From: Aphrophora alni
Taxonomy: Eukaryota > Arthropoda > Insecta > Hemiptera > Aphrophoridae
Assembly (NCBI GenBank): GCA_963513935.1
Contig: OY740774.1
Coordinates: 25,067,949 to 25,131,948, forward strand
Length of the DNA: 64,000 nucleotides
Reading direction: 5' to 3'
The notes under the pieces are model-generated. The model had not been told where the DNA came from, made no database searches, and worked only from the letters and a program-made list of their open reading frames with translations. The position numbers and the translations under genes were made by a program. Of the stretch, positions 1-10,702 are shown in pieces. Numbering within the stretch: position 1 is the stretch's first letter; each line of letters opens with the position of its first letter.

Positions 1-8
1 ATAGGGGA

Positions 9-686
9 ATGCCTCTCAGATATGAGTGGTACCGGGGAAATCAAATACCCGGGGCGGACCAAAAACCAGATAGGGGAAGGTACCCCGAAAATAAACCAAA
101 TATGAAAAGTCAGCAGGAGGAAAAAGTTACGGTGCAGGGAGTCGGATCCCCAGTACCGGCGGCTGTCAGGGGTGAGAAAGCGGGCCCCGGGTCGTCGTCA
201 GCCAGCAACCGCAATGAAAAGGGATTGGAACACTTGGGTCCCTCGTCACGTGATGCTACAAGTGCTACAAGTTTTTTGAAGAAACAGGATGAAGATCCTT
301 TTAGAAAAAGTGGCTTATTACAGAGATCTCCAGAAAGCCAAGATACATATTTAGACAACAAAGTTGGACAAGAGAAAAATGAGTTGGACGAAGTAAAATT
401 GCAATCAACGGAAATAAATCCTCAGTTAATGGGTTACTATGATAGGTGGCAAGAAGAAAAAAAGGCAAGAAGAGAACTTGAACAAACTGTTACCAATTTG
501 CAGCAGCGTATAGGGGAGTTGGAAAGAAAGCTGACGCTATTGGATGGAACCAATGCATATACACTAACTGATGAGCAAAATGAAAGACAGTATTTCACAG
601 AAGAAGAGGAACTCTCAAGGGAGACAGACTGGATTTTAAATAAAAATAAAAAGAGAAGAACAAAAAAAAAGGAAAGCAGCAAATAG
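9..686 (+). pseudogene. Jockey ORF1, N-terminal part (gag-like), cut off by a frameshift
   Basis: This is the N-terminal half of the ORF1 RNA-binding protein. It is hydrophilic and charged. Residues ~140-175 form a likely coiled coil with leucine heptads (around LEQTVTNLQQRIGELERKL), as in other LINE ORF1 proteins. It ends in a lysine/arginine-rich run. The frame is open to the window edge, so translation may start at the ATG at 9, at the ATG at 102, or upstream. The stop at 684-686 comes just after a nine-A run (662-670). Shifting frame in that run leads straight into the zinc-knuckle part. I therefore read the two pieces as one original gene, broken by a homopolymer indel that is either a mutation or a sequencing error. 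Confidence 0.75.
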
Positions 687-1707
687 TCCTGAAACGTCTC
701 CTGAAACGTCCCCTCAAAATAAAAGTAATGGATTGGTACCCCAAGAAAAATTAGATGTTGTCAAAAAACATAAACCACCGCCTGTAATATTGAGCAACGT
801 AGGGGACTATATTGAAATAAGTCGAGCCTTGCAATCAAGAAAGATTAACTTTAGAGCTAATCTAATGAATAATAACCAATTGAAAATCAATGTTGATACT
901 GAACTGGAATATAGAGATTTAACTAAATTCGTAAACAATCATAAACTAGAATGGCATTCCTATGAGAATAAACAAACGAGACCTATAAGAGTCATGGCCA
1001 GGAATTTGCATCCATCATGTAATCCTGAAGAGATTAAAAATGAATTAATTAATAGAGGTTTTAGGATTATTGATGTGGCAAACAAAATCAAGAAAACAAA
1101 AGAAAATGGCATAGAGATTAAAACCATACTTCCTATGTTCATATTAACATTTGAAAACTCTGAAGATATTAAAAAAATATATGAAATAGAACACATATGC
1201 CATATGAGAGTTAAGATTGAAGCTCTCAGGAATGACAAACTAATTCCTCAGTGCAAAAGGTGTCAGCGATATGGGCACACTCAAAAATATTGCCAACGAG
1301 AAGCTAACTGTGTTAAGTGTGCTGGCAAACATTTAACTGTTGAATGCAGCAAGCCAAGGGATACTGCGCCTAAGTGCTCCAACTGTGCGGAGGCACACCC
1401 CGCTAGCTACCGTGGCTGTTTAGTAGCAAAAGAGCTACAGAAAAGAAGAAATGAAATAATTAAAAGTAAAAGAATTCAAAATCCTCAAAATCGAACATTC
1501 ACATCCAGAAAAGTTACCAACCAGGTTTCATATGCTCAGACAGTTAAAGCTAACGAAATACGATCGGAGTTAATAAAGCAAACTGAGCAGGTTCCCCTGA
1601 TTCAGATGATGCAGGACATAACATATACGCTGAATAAACTTATAGAAAGGTTAGATAGAAGCGAATTTAAGGACACCGGAGAGAAATCTATAAAGGAAAT
1701 TAACTGA
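673..1707 (+). pseudogene. Jockey ORF1, C-terminal part with PRE_C2HC-like region and three zinc knuckles
   Basis: This is the nucleic-acid-binding half of ORF1. The frame reads on from the A run at 662-670 through a Ser/Pro/Thr-rich linker. The first possible own start is only a TTG at 733, so it is probably not a separate gene. Counting from 733, residues ~85-170 resemble the domain that commonly precedes these zinc knuckles (PRE_C2HC type). Three knuckles follow. The first is CX2CX4HX4C at residues 174-187, the second CX2CX3HX4C at 193-205, and the third CX2CX3HX6C at 215-229. These bind the element RNA in the ribonucleoprotein. The stop TGA (1705-1707) is one base before the ORF2 ATG, an arrangement consistent with termination-reinitiation. 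Confidence 0.85.
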
Positions 1708-1708
1708 C

Positions 1709-4369
1709 ATGTGGGATTTGAGAATAGCAACCTGGAATGCTAATGGTATCCAAAATAGAAAACAAGAAGTAGAAGTATTTTTAAACACGCAAAATATTGA
1801 CATATGTCTTGTCACGGAAACACACTTAACTAAGCAGTCTTATTTGAAGATAGGAGGATACAAGGTTTACCAATCAAACCACCCCGACAACAAAGCGAAA
1901 GGAGGAAGTGCCATAATAATAAAAGATAATATTAACCATCATGAAGAGTGTCATCTCCAGAGTTCACAAATGCAGCTTACAGTAGTTGGAGTAACGTCCT
2001 CTAAACAAAAATTGTCTATTGGTGCTTTATATTGCCCACCAAGATATAATCTTAAAAAACCAGAGTATAAAAAGGTTCTACAGCATATGGGTGACCGATT
2101 TATAGTGGGTGGAGATTATAATGCAAAACATGTTGATTGGGGATCAAGAATAACAACATCTAAAGGCAAGGAACTCAGAGAAGCTATCATAGAAATGGGA
2201 TGCAGCCACCACTCTACAAGGAAGCCAACTTATTGGCCCACAGATCCAAAAAAAGTTCCCGATCTCTTGGATTTCTTCATATCAAAGAGGGTGTCCCAAA
2301 ACTTTGTGGATATTGAGGATAATATCGACCTTAGTTCAGATCACTCAGCAGTAATTTTAGTACTGAGGGAAAACATTATCAAGAAAGAGAACAAACCCAG
2401 ACTAGTCAACCATACAACTGACTGGATTAGTTTTGGAATAGAATTGGATCGTGAGATTAATTTAAATATCCAATTAAGAACAAAGCAGCAACTTGAAACA
2501 GAAGCAGAGAAATTTATCAACATCATCCAGAAAGCAGCATGGAATAATACTAAGGAGTATACTCACAAAACAGTAGGCAAAAATTACCCTCTCAAAATAA
2601 AGGAACTAGTCAAAGAAAAAAGAAGAGCGAGAAAAAAATGGCAACAGACGCGAGACCCTTCTGATAAGAATATCCTTAACAATAAAACGCAAAGTCTGAA
2701 ACGGGAAATTCAAAAACTTAATGAAGAATCCGTCAATAATTTCCTTGAAAATTTAACAGCAGATAAAGAGACATCTTACTCATTATGGAAAGCAACGAGA
2801 AGAATAAAAAGACCAAATACTCAAATTCCTCCAATAAAAAAGTCTGATGGCACCTGGGCAAAAAATAACAGGCAGAAAGCAGAAACGTTTGCTGATTGTT
2901 TGGCTGAAATATTCCAACCTCATGACATTTTCTCAGTTGACATGATAGAGGGTAATGAAATTCTCGAAGAAACAAATATAAAACTAGTTACTTGGAAAGA
3001 AGTTTTCAACGAGATTAAGACTAACCTAAATCCTAAAAAAGCACCAGGTTTTGATCTCATTACAGGAGAGATCTTGAAGCAGCTGCCCAGGAAAGGTGTG
3101 GTGTTATTGACCTATTTAATAAACGCAGCATTCAGATTAAAACATGTTCCTGGTATTTGGAAGGTAGCCGAAGTCATCATGATTCAAAAACCAGGTAAAC
3201 CACCAAATGATACCAAATCCTATAGGCCTATTTCATTGCTACCAATAATTTCAAAGGTTTTCGAGAAATTACTGCTAAAAAGACTAAAACCTATCATAGA
3301 ATGTAAACATTTAATTCCAAACCATCAATTTGGTTTTAGACAGAGCCACTCAACAATAGACCAAGTCCATCGGATAACAGATATAATTGAAAAAGCATTA
3401 GAAGAAAAATTAATTTGTTCTGCCATCTTCTTAGACGTGGCACAAGCCTTCGATAAAGTTTGGCATGAGGGCCTTATCCATAAATTAAACAAAGTACTAC
3501 CAAAACAATATGTGGATCTGTTAACGTCATACATATCTGGCAGACTATTTAGAGTTAAACAGGAAGATGAATATTCGGAACTAAGAGAGATGAATGCTGG
3601 TGTACCTCAGGGTAGCGTATTGGGCCCTATATTGTACTTGCTCTATACAAGTGATCTACCACAAATAGAAAATGTAACTGTAGCTACATTTGCAGATGAT
3701 ACTGCCTTATTGGCAGTTGGCAAAAGCTTAGGAGAAGCTACCAACAGAATTCAAAAAGCAAGCGATAGCATCTATCAATGGACTAAGAAGTGGAAAATTA
3801 AGATAAATGAGAGGAAATCTGCTCACATCAATTTCACAAATAGAAATATAAAGAATCATTGTATAGTAAAACTGAATGGAGTTGAAATTCCATGTGAAAA
3901 TACAGCAAGGTACCTGGGTATGACATTGGATACCAAGTTAAATTGGAATGAACACGTAAAAAAGAAAATAACTGAACTAAAAATCAAATACAGTCAGCTG
4001 TATTGGCTTTTGGGACGTAAGTCTAAATTGTCAATACAAAATAAAATATTAATTTATAATCAGATTTTGAAACCTGTCTGGGTATACGGTATACAACTCT
4101 GGGGTTGTGCCAAAAAATGCCACATTGAAAAGATCCAAACTTTTCAAAATAGAGTATTACGGAACATGGTCAACGCTCCATGGTACATTCGAAATATTGA
4201 TTTACATAGGGATCTTGGAATTCCAGATGTTTCTACTGAAATAAAAAGGTTTGCTGTGAAGCACGAATCTCGTTTGAAACATCATGTAAATGAGGAGGCA
4301 GTACAACTTCTTGACAACCGCGATTTAATCAGAAGACTGAAGAGAACAAAACCTTTTGAGTTAGTCTAA
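1709..4369 (+). CDS. Jockey ORF2: APE-type endonuclease and reverse transcriptase
   Basis: This protein nicks target DNA and reverse-transcribes the element RNA at the nick (target-primed reverse transcription). The endonuclease spans residues ~1-225, with WNANG near residue 9, TETH near 38, GGDYNA near 133 and the catalytic SDH near 210. The reverse transcriptase spans ~480-740. Its motifs are YRPISLLP (~503), FGFR, the FLDVAQAFDKVWH block with catalytic Asp, GVPQGSVLGP, and the catalytic FADD at ~661-664. The C-terminus ends RRLKRTKPFELV, close to the tail of other Jockey proteins and of the truncated copy at 39775. At 886 codons it is full length for the family and has no stops, so the enzyme could be active. 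Confidence 0.96.
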   Translation: MWDLRIATWNANGIQNRKQEVEVFLNTQNIDICLVTETHLTKQSYLKIGGYKVYQSNHPDNKAKGGSAIIIKDNINHHEECHLQSSQMQLTVVGVTSSKQKLSIGALYCPPRYNLKKPEYKKVLQHMGDRFIVGGDYNAKHVDWGSRITTSKGKELREAIIEMGCSHHSTRKPTYWPTDPKKVPDLLDFFISKRVSQNFVDIEDNIDLSSDHSAVILVLRENIIKKENKPRLVNHTTDWISFGIELDREINLNIQLRTKQQLETEAEKFINIIQKAAWNNTKEYTHKTVGKNYPLKIKELVKEKRRARKKWQQTRDPSDKNILNNKTQSLKREIQKLNEESVNNFLENLTADKETSYSLWKATRRIKRPNTQIPPIKKSDGTWAKNNRQKAETFADCLAEIFQPHDIFSVDMIEGNEILEETNIKLVTWKEVFNEIKTNLNPKKAPGFDLITGEILKQLPRKGVVLLTYLINAAFRLKHVPGIWKVAEVIMIQKPGKPPNDTKSYRPISLLPIISKVFEKLLLKRLKPIIECKHLIPNHQFGFRQSHSTIDQVHRITDIIEKALEEKLICSAIFLDVAQAFDKVWHEGLIHKLNKVLPKQYVDLLTSYISGRLFRVKQEDEYSELREMNAGVPQGSVLGPILYLLYTSDLPQIENVTVATFADDTALLAVGKSLGEATNRIQKASDSIYQWTKKWKIKINERKSAHINFTNRNIKNHCIVKLNGVEIPCENTARYLGMTLDTKLNWNEHVKKKITELKIKYSQLYWLLGRKSKLSIQNKILIYNQILKPVWVYGIQLWGCAKKCHIEKIQTFQNRVLRNMVNAPWYIRNIDLHRDLGIPDVSTEIKRFAVKHESRLKHHVNEEAVQLLDNRDLIRRLKRTKPFELV

Positions 4370-4425
4370 GTGTTTGGTTGTTGGTAAACATTGGGTGATA
4401 TAATAACTTTGGGTCACTGGTGGGT

Positions 4426-4483
4426 GACTTATTGGATATAAGATACAATTTAGAGACTTATTGGATATAAGATACAATTTAGA
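4426..4483 (+). repeat. Exact 29-bp tandem duplication in the Jockey 3' UTR
   Basis: Two identical copies lie back to back (4426-4454 and 4455-4483), each starting GACTTATTGGATATAAG. They lie 56 bases after the ORF2 stop. Short 3' UTR repeats are common in Jockey-type elements and may differ between copies of the family. Confidence 0.9.
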
Positions 4484-4550
4484 GGCAAATTGATGGTTAG
4501 TCTGTAAGACTAGTTTTAATGTATAATTTGAAATGAAATAAATAAATAAA

Positions 4551-5280
4551 TTTGTGAGAAATTTTGTTCAAGATTTTATTTTAACAATAAAATAAATATT
4601 CAGCAGTTTCTTTCTGAATATAAAATTGTTGAAAATGCTTACAAAGGTGAAACGTGTTTGAATTAATAAACGTATTATTTGAAAGAAATTATGTTGAAGT
4701 TTTATTTTACCAATACAATATTGAGTAGTTTATAAATATATAAAATTCTTTAAAGAGGTGAGAAGTGTTCGGGTAATAAACCTATTATTTGTGAGAAATT
4801 TTGGCCAACTTTTATTTTACCAATGCAATATTGAACATTTGGCAAATATAAAATTGTTGAAAATGCTTACAAAAGTGGAACGTGTTTGAATAATAAACCT
4901 ATAATTTGAGAAAAATTTTATCAATGTAATATTGATCACTTTGTAAATATATAAAATTGCTAAAAGATGATACGTGCTTCAATAATAAACCTATTATTTG
5001 TGAGAAATTTTGTTCATTTTTTATTTTAACAATACAATATTCAGCAGTTTCTGAATAAAAACTTTTTTTATGGTTAAAAAGGTGAAACGTGTTTTAATAA
5101 TAAACGAATTATTTGTAAGAAATTTTGTTCCAAGTTTTATTTAAACAAAACAATAATGAGCAGTTTCTGAATATAAAATTGTTGAAAATGCTTACAATGG
5201 TGAAAAGTGTTTGAAATAATAAACATATTATTTGTGAGAAATATTGTGTTTAAGTTTTCTTTTAACAATGCATATCCAAT
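4551..5280 (+). repeat. AT-rich satellite, about seven diverged ~115-bp units
   Basis: A block beginning TTTGTGAGAAATTTTGTTC recurs at 4551, 4678, 4788, 4915, 4997, 5112 and 5231, giving spacings of 127, 110, 127, 82, 115 and 119. Each unit also carries AATATTCAGCAGTTTCTGAA-like, AAAATTGTTGAAAATGCTTAC-like and GTGAAACGTGTTTGAATAAT-like blocks in the same order. The copies are diverged and some have internal deletions. The array starts exactly where the Jockey tail stops, so it is probably the insertion target. Confidence 0.85.
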
Positions 5281-7104
5281 CTAGAAAAAATATTATCAAA
5301 AATTTTCATTACACTTAATCATAAATTTTTGCATTTCTTACTACTGTACTTTGTTCGTCAAAGTTAGTTTTCAGGTTTTTTTAACTTGATAAACCATTGC
5401 AGTCATCGCCTTCGCGAAAATGAACATATGATACTCTACATTGAAAAGGTTCTAATAAACGTATAAACAAATGACATAAAAATTGTACAACACTAACAAG
5501 ACTACATAAACTACTTAGCAATCGTACATAGAGAAAAACTTAACATATTACAAGGCTGTAAAGAAGCCCTGCAACACTATGTCAATAATAACCTATAATA
5601 AATAAGATTAACGATAAAAAAACAAATATTATAATAAGCCCTGAAAGACGTTAACAAGGATAAAATTAAAAAAAAATTAATAAATAACTAAACCTAACAT
5701 AACAGAGCTGTATAGAGGTTCTGCAATAATAGGATCGGAAAAAAAAACTTTTCAGACAACGCAAAATAGACAATACCAGATACAAGAACTCGCCATTATC
5801 CCAAATACTATTAGGTTTCAGGTTCCTGGTTTGACATGTCTAACAATTATTATATCTCAAGAAATGTTAAAAATACTCAAATGGGCGATTAAATTTGGTG
5901 ACGAAAATACATCGTCGCTCTAAATAAAATGACATATACTTGTAAGTTACTAACATATAATTATAACGATTTACCTTTTCAAGCTAAGTTATACAACATA
6001 AAATAATAACACCCTAATTTTAAAGAACCATAATTTTTTTTCCAAATAATTTCATGTATAAATTTCATTAAGTATATTAATTTCACAAAAATAATTATAA
6101 TAATTATGATTAAACAAAAATTTTAAAAAAAATTACTAACCTAAACTTCAATTTAATATTAGACAATTACAACTTAATATAATTATATAAAATATGTATA
6201 ACGTAATAAAAAAACGGGAAATATTCAAGGCAATATTATTTAATTACAGTAGTTTAATTATTTCGGCTTTTCCAACTTTATACCTGCTAGTACGTATCGT
6301 AGCGAGAGACGTAATAGAAATTTCAAATTGTTATAATATATCTTGTGGTGAAAAATTTAAAAAAATCTTCAGTAACTTCCCTTTAAAGAAACATATTACG
6401 TTGTGAAAGAAGTTATAAACGGATTTTTATAGTGTGTACAAATTTGTTCAAACAATTTACGTGGTAAAAAATAATACATTGATAATTCACCCTTAATATT
6501 TTAGTAATTATTTCAAATAATAATGTAATTTTAATTTTCTTCTTGTAGTTTAAAGGTGAAAATGTTTCAGTCACAATAGTTATATAAAAAAGACATAAAT
6601 AATAATAATAATAATAATAAAAGACTTAAAAACACCCCTAGCTCTAGAAATTATTTTTAAGTACGGCGTTCGATATAATAATATATTTAATTTTAATAGA
6701 AAATGAAAGAAGTAAACCTTTCATTAGTGAATAAATTATTGTATAAACACTATACGATTTTTTTTTACTGGTAAAGACAAATTTGTAGCTTTTTACCAAA
6801 TTATTTTAAAATCATTATTATTTATATTTTTCAAAAGTTCTGACACATTTTATAAAAAATAATCTCAAATTCATACAAAACTATATCAAATATTAATAAT
6901 ATATTTAAAATTAACATCACGAAAATTCTTTTCAACATTCTTATATTTAAACGATTTATATCTATCGTTAACCATTTTAGTTTTAAAAAAAAAAAAAAAA
7001 CCTTTTGTAATAAACATGCATTTTAATATTTTTAACAATCGGATAAGCAACAAAAAACATAAAGGATGCTTATATTTGTGGATATTTATTGACGTAGTAT
7101 GTAC
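5281..7104. other. AT-rich stretch with no recognisable gene
   Basis: No coding region I can support. The open frames are short and biased by A/T runs. It contains an (AAT)n microsatellite at 6598-6620 and a 17-A run near 6986. If the minus-strand promoter at 7165-7260 is real, this stretch would be the start of its first intron. Confidence 0.6.
6598..6620. repeat. (AAT)n microsatellite
   Basis: About 7.7 uninterrupted AAT units. Confidence 0.95.
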
Positions 7105-7172
7105 CTGTTGACGAAGTGGAACTTGTCGTAATACAGATGTGTTTAGTACAAGAGTCGCAGAGACACTAACCG
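7105..7172 (-). other. Candidate non-coding first exon with 5' splice site
   Basis: Downstream of the TATA box on the minus strand, about 66 bases of non-AT-biased sequence end in TCAACAG|GTACAT. The exon would end at 7105 and the intron would start at 7104. It carries no long frame, as expected for a 5' UTR exon. The rest of such a gene would lie left of the window, with the Jockey element and satellite inside its first intron. This is inference from the promoter-exon-donor layout alone. Confidence 0.3.
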
Positions 7173-7260
7173 CAGCATCACGACGCACATGGTGCCTTTA
7201 TACTACTCTGTTGTGACGTCACATCAGCCAATCATAAATCGACGGAGGCGGCGCCCATCC
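7165..7260 (-). promoter_or_regulatory. Candidate minus-strand promoter: GC-rich block, CCAAT, CRE, TATA
   Basis: Read on the minus strand, this island holds several elements in the right order. First is a GC-rich block (GGGCGCCGCCTCCG). Next come ATTGGC (a reversed CCAAT box), a perfect palindromic cAMP response element TGACGTCA at ~7215-7222, and TATAAA at 7203-7198. An initiator-like GGTTAGTG follows about 30 bases further. It stands out as GC-rich in a very AT-rich setting. The spacing fits a metazoan TATA promoter driving transcription leftwards from ~7170. The elements are seen in the sequence. Their function is inferred, and no gene product can be read in the window. Confidence 0.45.
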
Positions 7261-7610
7261 CACTGTTTCATTAAGGACTAGTTTATCGCGTTCTATCTTA
7301 ACTGCTTGAATAAGCATTTTTGTTACAATCAGAATTTTAGGAATATTCAATATATCCTGCCGTCTAATAACTTACCTTACCGTTAATGAGGTTCATTTAA
7401 ATTGTTGAGATGATTATTGATGGTAACGTTATTTCTTTAAACATATCAATACAACCAAAAATAAATTAAATATTTGAATGCAGAATATTAAAACAGAATA
7501 ATCTAATTATGTGTTATTGATCTTTTGTTAAAATATGATATAATATATTATATTCAATTGTTTTAAAGGGAAAAATCTCTTTTACCATCGCCTTATAAAG
7601 TAAAAATCAC

Positions 7611-7900
7611 TAGCCTTCGAATATTATAATAGCAACAGGATCGGAAAAGAATAAAAGTTGGGGGCCTCGTATGAAAGATGAGAGTAATCTAATCCAAGAC
7701 TACATAATAGTCTTCCTTGTTGTTTAGAAACCTCTCGGCCATCACCGCTTTAGTACAAAAAAATGATGAGAAAACCTAAAATAAGACCCCTTAGCCCTCG
7801 AATTCTCCTATATCAACAGGATCGGAAAGGAACAAGAGTTGGTCAAGAGATACAGAATAGCTAAGATGGAAGAGAGGGATCTACCTTAAGACTACATGAA
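7611..7900 (+). repeat. Two diverged direct copies, offset 181 bp
   Basis: The block around CAACAGGATCGGAAA at 7634 recurs at 7814. Matching flanks are TAGCC(T/C)TCGAAT before it, and AGTTGG, then a purine-rich block, then AAGACTACAT after it. The similarity is clear but not high, so it is an old tandem duplication. It does not resemble a gene I know. Confidence 0.6.
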
Positions 7901-8589
7901 AAAAAATATGTAGATTCAGCTAGGTCCCCTCGGGATTGCAAAGTTCTTACTCACTAAACTGAGACCTTGAGGGTTGCTACATGAAGAAAGTTGTTAATCA
8001 AGTTAGGGTTCTCTGGATTACCACTTCTATGTACTCACTAGAAGTGGGGCACCATTCCAATCCTCCTGGATGAGCTTCAACTAATATTGTTTTGGAACCT
8101 CACGTCATCCAATGTCGTCCAAGGGTACGAATCTTCCAGCTTTGACCATCGCACCGCCGAGTATTATACAATTGGTTGATTTTACTATGTGAAAGTCAAA
8201 CATTACGTAATGAGAAGAAAGAAAAACACTGTTGTCCACATTAGTTGACTTGTAAGGGTTGAAACTAGTTGTGCAATAAACTACCATTGTTTTTTTGTTT
8301 TGTTTTTTACAACATGTACATCACCGGTATGTTAGGTTCATTGTACAATTCTATATTTTTAGTATTATTCGTTGTTATTCATCACACCTCCACATCCTTT
8401 ATTGGTACTTCCACTTCCGTATTCTAATTCCGTAAAATTCCATATCGTAAAATGTAATACAAGCAGATCCTCTAAATCCATTATCTAAAACTTGATTTTG
8501 TTGGGCCTTGTAGGATTTGTTTAATGATATTGGTAGATCAAGATGTGTTTGTATAATTTATTATTAAAAATAGGCTTCACTCACCTTCA

Positions 8590-9330
8590 ACTATTGACAT
8601 TGATTTTCTACCAGGTTTCGCAAGTCAATTACAAAAAATTAATAAAGGTATTCGAAAAACGTTTGTTTTCTATGTCAAATTATTTAAACAAATCACACAT
8701 AAACAGAGATTTTGTATGTCACGGTAAATTGTACAGTATATTTTTGCAGTCAAAATCGTTATTTTTTTGGTCTACCTTTTTACTAATACAATTCTTAATA
8801 GTTTTTGAACGTTTAAAAATTATTTTAACGGGATATTTGGAACTAATCTATCTAATTATTTCGGACAATATAGTGCCAGTGTGGGGTGTCCTATGCGGGG
8901 CAGATATCTCACTCTTACAAGAAACGTGTTTCAGAACACAAAAAATATATACAATCTGAGGAAGTGAAACGTTCTAAGATCGGGAACACTTAACATCTAA
9001 TAACACCATTCTTTGGGTCACAGGGACTTACTTTACTAAAGAAAGAAATTGGAGAAAGAGAGTTTTGAAGTCAGCAATTATGTCTTTGCAATAAATTGTA
9101 TCTCACAGCCTAGTTCTAATATAAGTGCAATATATTTTCCATTACTTAGGAAGGATGACTTTTTGACCACCCTATAAAAGATAACAGGAATGGAGTGAGG
9201 ATTGAAACTCTGAATTACCTTCAACCGACCCCACAGATGACAGTGTAAGACATTCTGAGAGGTTGCAAAGTCAGCCCCATCTAAAAAGATTATACCTGAG
9301 GACGCGAGGTTTTTTGTTCCTTCGCGAAAC
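8590..9330 (+). mobile_element. Decayed C-terminal part of a second type of Penelope-like element
   Basis: Reading different frames in turn, three short blocks follow the order of a PLE C-terminus. An LPGF.SQL.KI-like block begins at ~8602, typical of the linker before the endonuclease. CQCGVSYAGQIS..KKRVSEHK follows at 8874-8940, which matches the CxC...YxGQT...R..EH half of a GIY-YIG domain. KERNWRKRVLKSAI follows at ~9040, which matches the conserved R..EA helix. Stops and frameshifts separate the blocks. It is clearly different from the PLE family that fills 11.8-64 kb. A ribozyme-like terminal motif follows at 9296-9330. Confidence 0.55.
9296..9330 (+). other. PLE terminal hammerhead-like motif (CTGAGGA ... 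GAAAC)
   Basis: A CTGAGGA box at 9296-9302 is followed by a GC-rich helix (CGCGAGG paired with CCTTCGCG around a T-rich loop). AAAC follows directly, so the G of GAAAC is shared with the helix. AAGAT just upstream (9286-9290) is complementary to ATCTT just downstream (9331-9335). The position just after a PLE C-terminus fits the terminal repeats in which PLE hammerheads are known. The missing separate G12 and the lack of a clear NUH site argue against activity. Confidence 0.35.
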
Positions 9331-9368
9331 ATCTTGCTTAATTGACATTTTCAGGATATTGTGCCTTG

Positions 9369-9370
<2 letters not shown>

Positions 9371-9400
<30 letters not shown>
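9371..9400. repeat. (GT)15 microsatellite
   Basis: Fifteen uninterrupted GT units. Confidence 0.97.
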
Positions 9401-9404
<4 letters not shown>

Positions 9405-10702
9405 TTGATTTTTTAAATAGTTAGAAGAAAAATACTTTTTTTTTTATACAAGTATTTGATTTTGATTTTTGACCTGCAACATCTTGTTGTACTTTTCTCT
9501 CAAGACGGGAATCTTTGTTAACTTCACCACAAGAATTCAATCATTTGCACAATAATCAAATGAATATTAAGTTATTTAGTCACTATTAATGTTATATATT
9601 TACAAAGTGAGATAGATAAGAAATAAGACACCTATCCTTAGAATACTCAGAAAGAGTTAGGATCAAAAGACGCATTAGTGATTTAGGTTGCATATATTTT
9701 TTAATTGACTTGTCATTTCAAATAGATCTATTAAAACACAACTACAGAATGTCTTACAAATTTACTAACATTCAGAAAAACTATAAAGTGTATTTTTTCA
9801 ATTTCTTCAAAAACATCTTGGTAGTTCTAAATTATTCCTATTTCAGTTTATTAATAAATCAACAATAAGAGATAAGATTTAATATTTCCCAAATTTTAGC
9901 ACATGTATGGTGTAATTAATTTTTATTAAACACAAATATGGGTGAGGACTTTTCTTTCATAGGGCTAATGCCCTTATTAATAGTCTAATGAATGGAATAG
10001 CGCAAGGAGTTTACTCCAATTGTTATGATGATTTCACCATTTTCGCGGTACAGGAATCAATAAAAGACTTATCACTTCAGTAAATAAGGCTGTGTTATTT
10101 ATATTGTTATTGTTATTTCCGTTTAAACCATTAAGTTTTTGAACGAAGAAAATACAGTACACTTTTTTTATTTAATACGTTACGCCGTGTTTTGCGCATT
10201 CTGTACTTGTTTAATCACCTCTCGTGATGCTAAATCTGAAAATACTATTCGAATAATTTTAATATTTTTCTTATTAAAAATATAAAAATTCTGTTAAAGT
10301 GACAACATTATAACTGCATTAAATAAAAAATCATTTATTTTATTTTATAAGAAGCCTACACCGTGTATGAAAGGAGATTTTTAGTGGGTACCTTTACCTG
10401 TTTGGAACCGTTGTTTCCATAACATATTTGTAACATGATTAAAAAAATATGCTATTAGAAGTTGGGAATTTTCTGTTTTGGATGGTTGTGATTAGCCACA
10501 CTTTGTAGGTTTTGTAATGTCCTCCATTTTTAATCTGTTTCCTTTTATTAGATTTGAAAAGCTTTGTATTTCATCAATGTGAATTTTGTTTTGAATTTCT
10601 TGTGAATTTTTTTGTTTTGTTTGGCGAAAACCTCTCTGTCATCACATCACCTTAAATTATCTGTGGGATAAAAAAATAACATTTTTCTTCCCACATCTTC
10701 AG
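9401..10702. other. AT-rich stretch with no recognisable gene
   Basis: No supported gene or repeat. Its right end (10660-10702) forms a good polypyrimidine tract and 3' splice site for the candidate exon that follows. Confidence 0.5.

Larger units (their letters stand above)
1..4550 (+). mobile_element. Jockey-clade non-LTR retrotransposon, nearly complete
   Basis: The element carries two overlapping-frame genes in the order typical of Jockey-type LINEs. ORF1 has three zinc knuckles, and ORF2 has an apurinic-type endonuclease plus reverse transcriptase. The ORF2 start lies one base after the ORF1 stop. A short 3' UTR (4370 to ~4535) ends in an AAAT-rich tail at ~4533-4550, after which an AT-rich satellite begins. 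The 5' end is at or outside the window edge, so neither a 5' UTR nor a target-site duplication can be checked. ORF2 is uninterrupted over 886 codons, so the copy is young. ORF1 has a single frameshift. The insertion apparently lies in or beside the ~115-bp satellite that follows. Confidence 0.93.

Noticed and set aside
733..1707. A separate gene starting at the TTG at 733
   Set aside because: The frame is open well upstream and continues naturally from the N-terminal half of ORF1 through the A run at 662-670.
6886..7188. 100-codon minus-strand frame covering the candidate first exon
   Set aside because: It starts near the predicted transcription start, runs through the GT donor and then into a poly-Phe/Lys stretch made by the 17-A run; it is better explained as exon plus intron read-through.
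8105..8287. 60-codon minus-strand frame
   Set aside because: No family resemblance, no promoter or splice context; length expected by chance.
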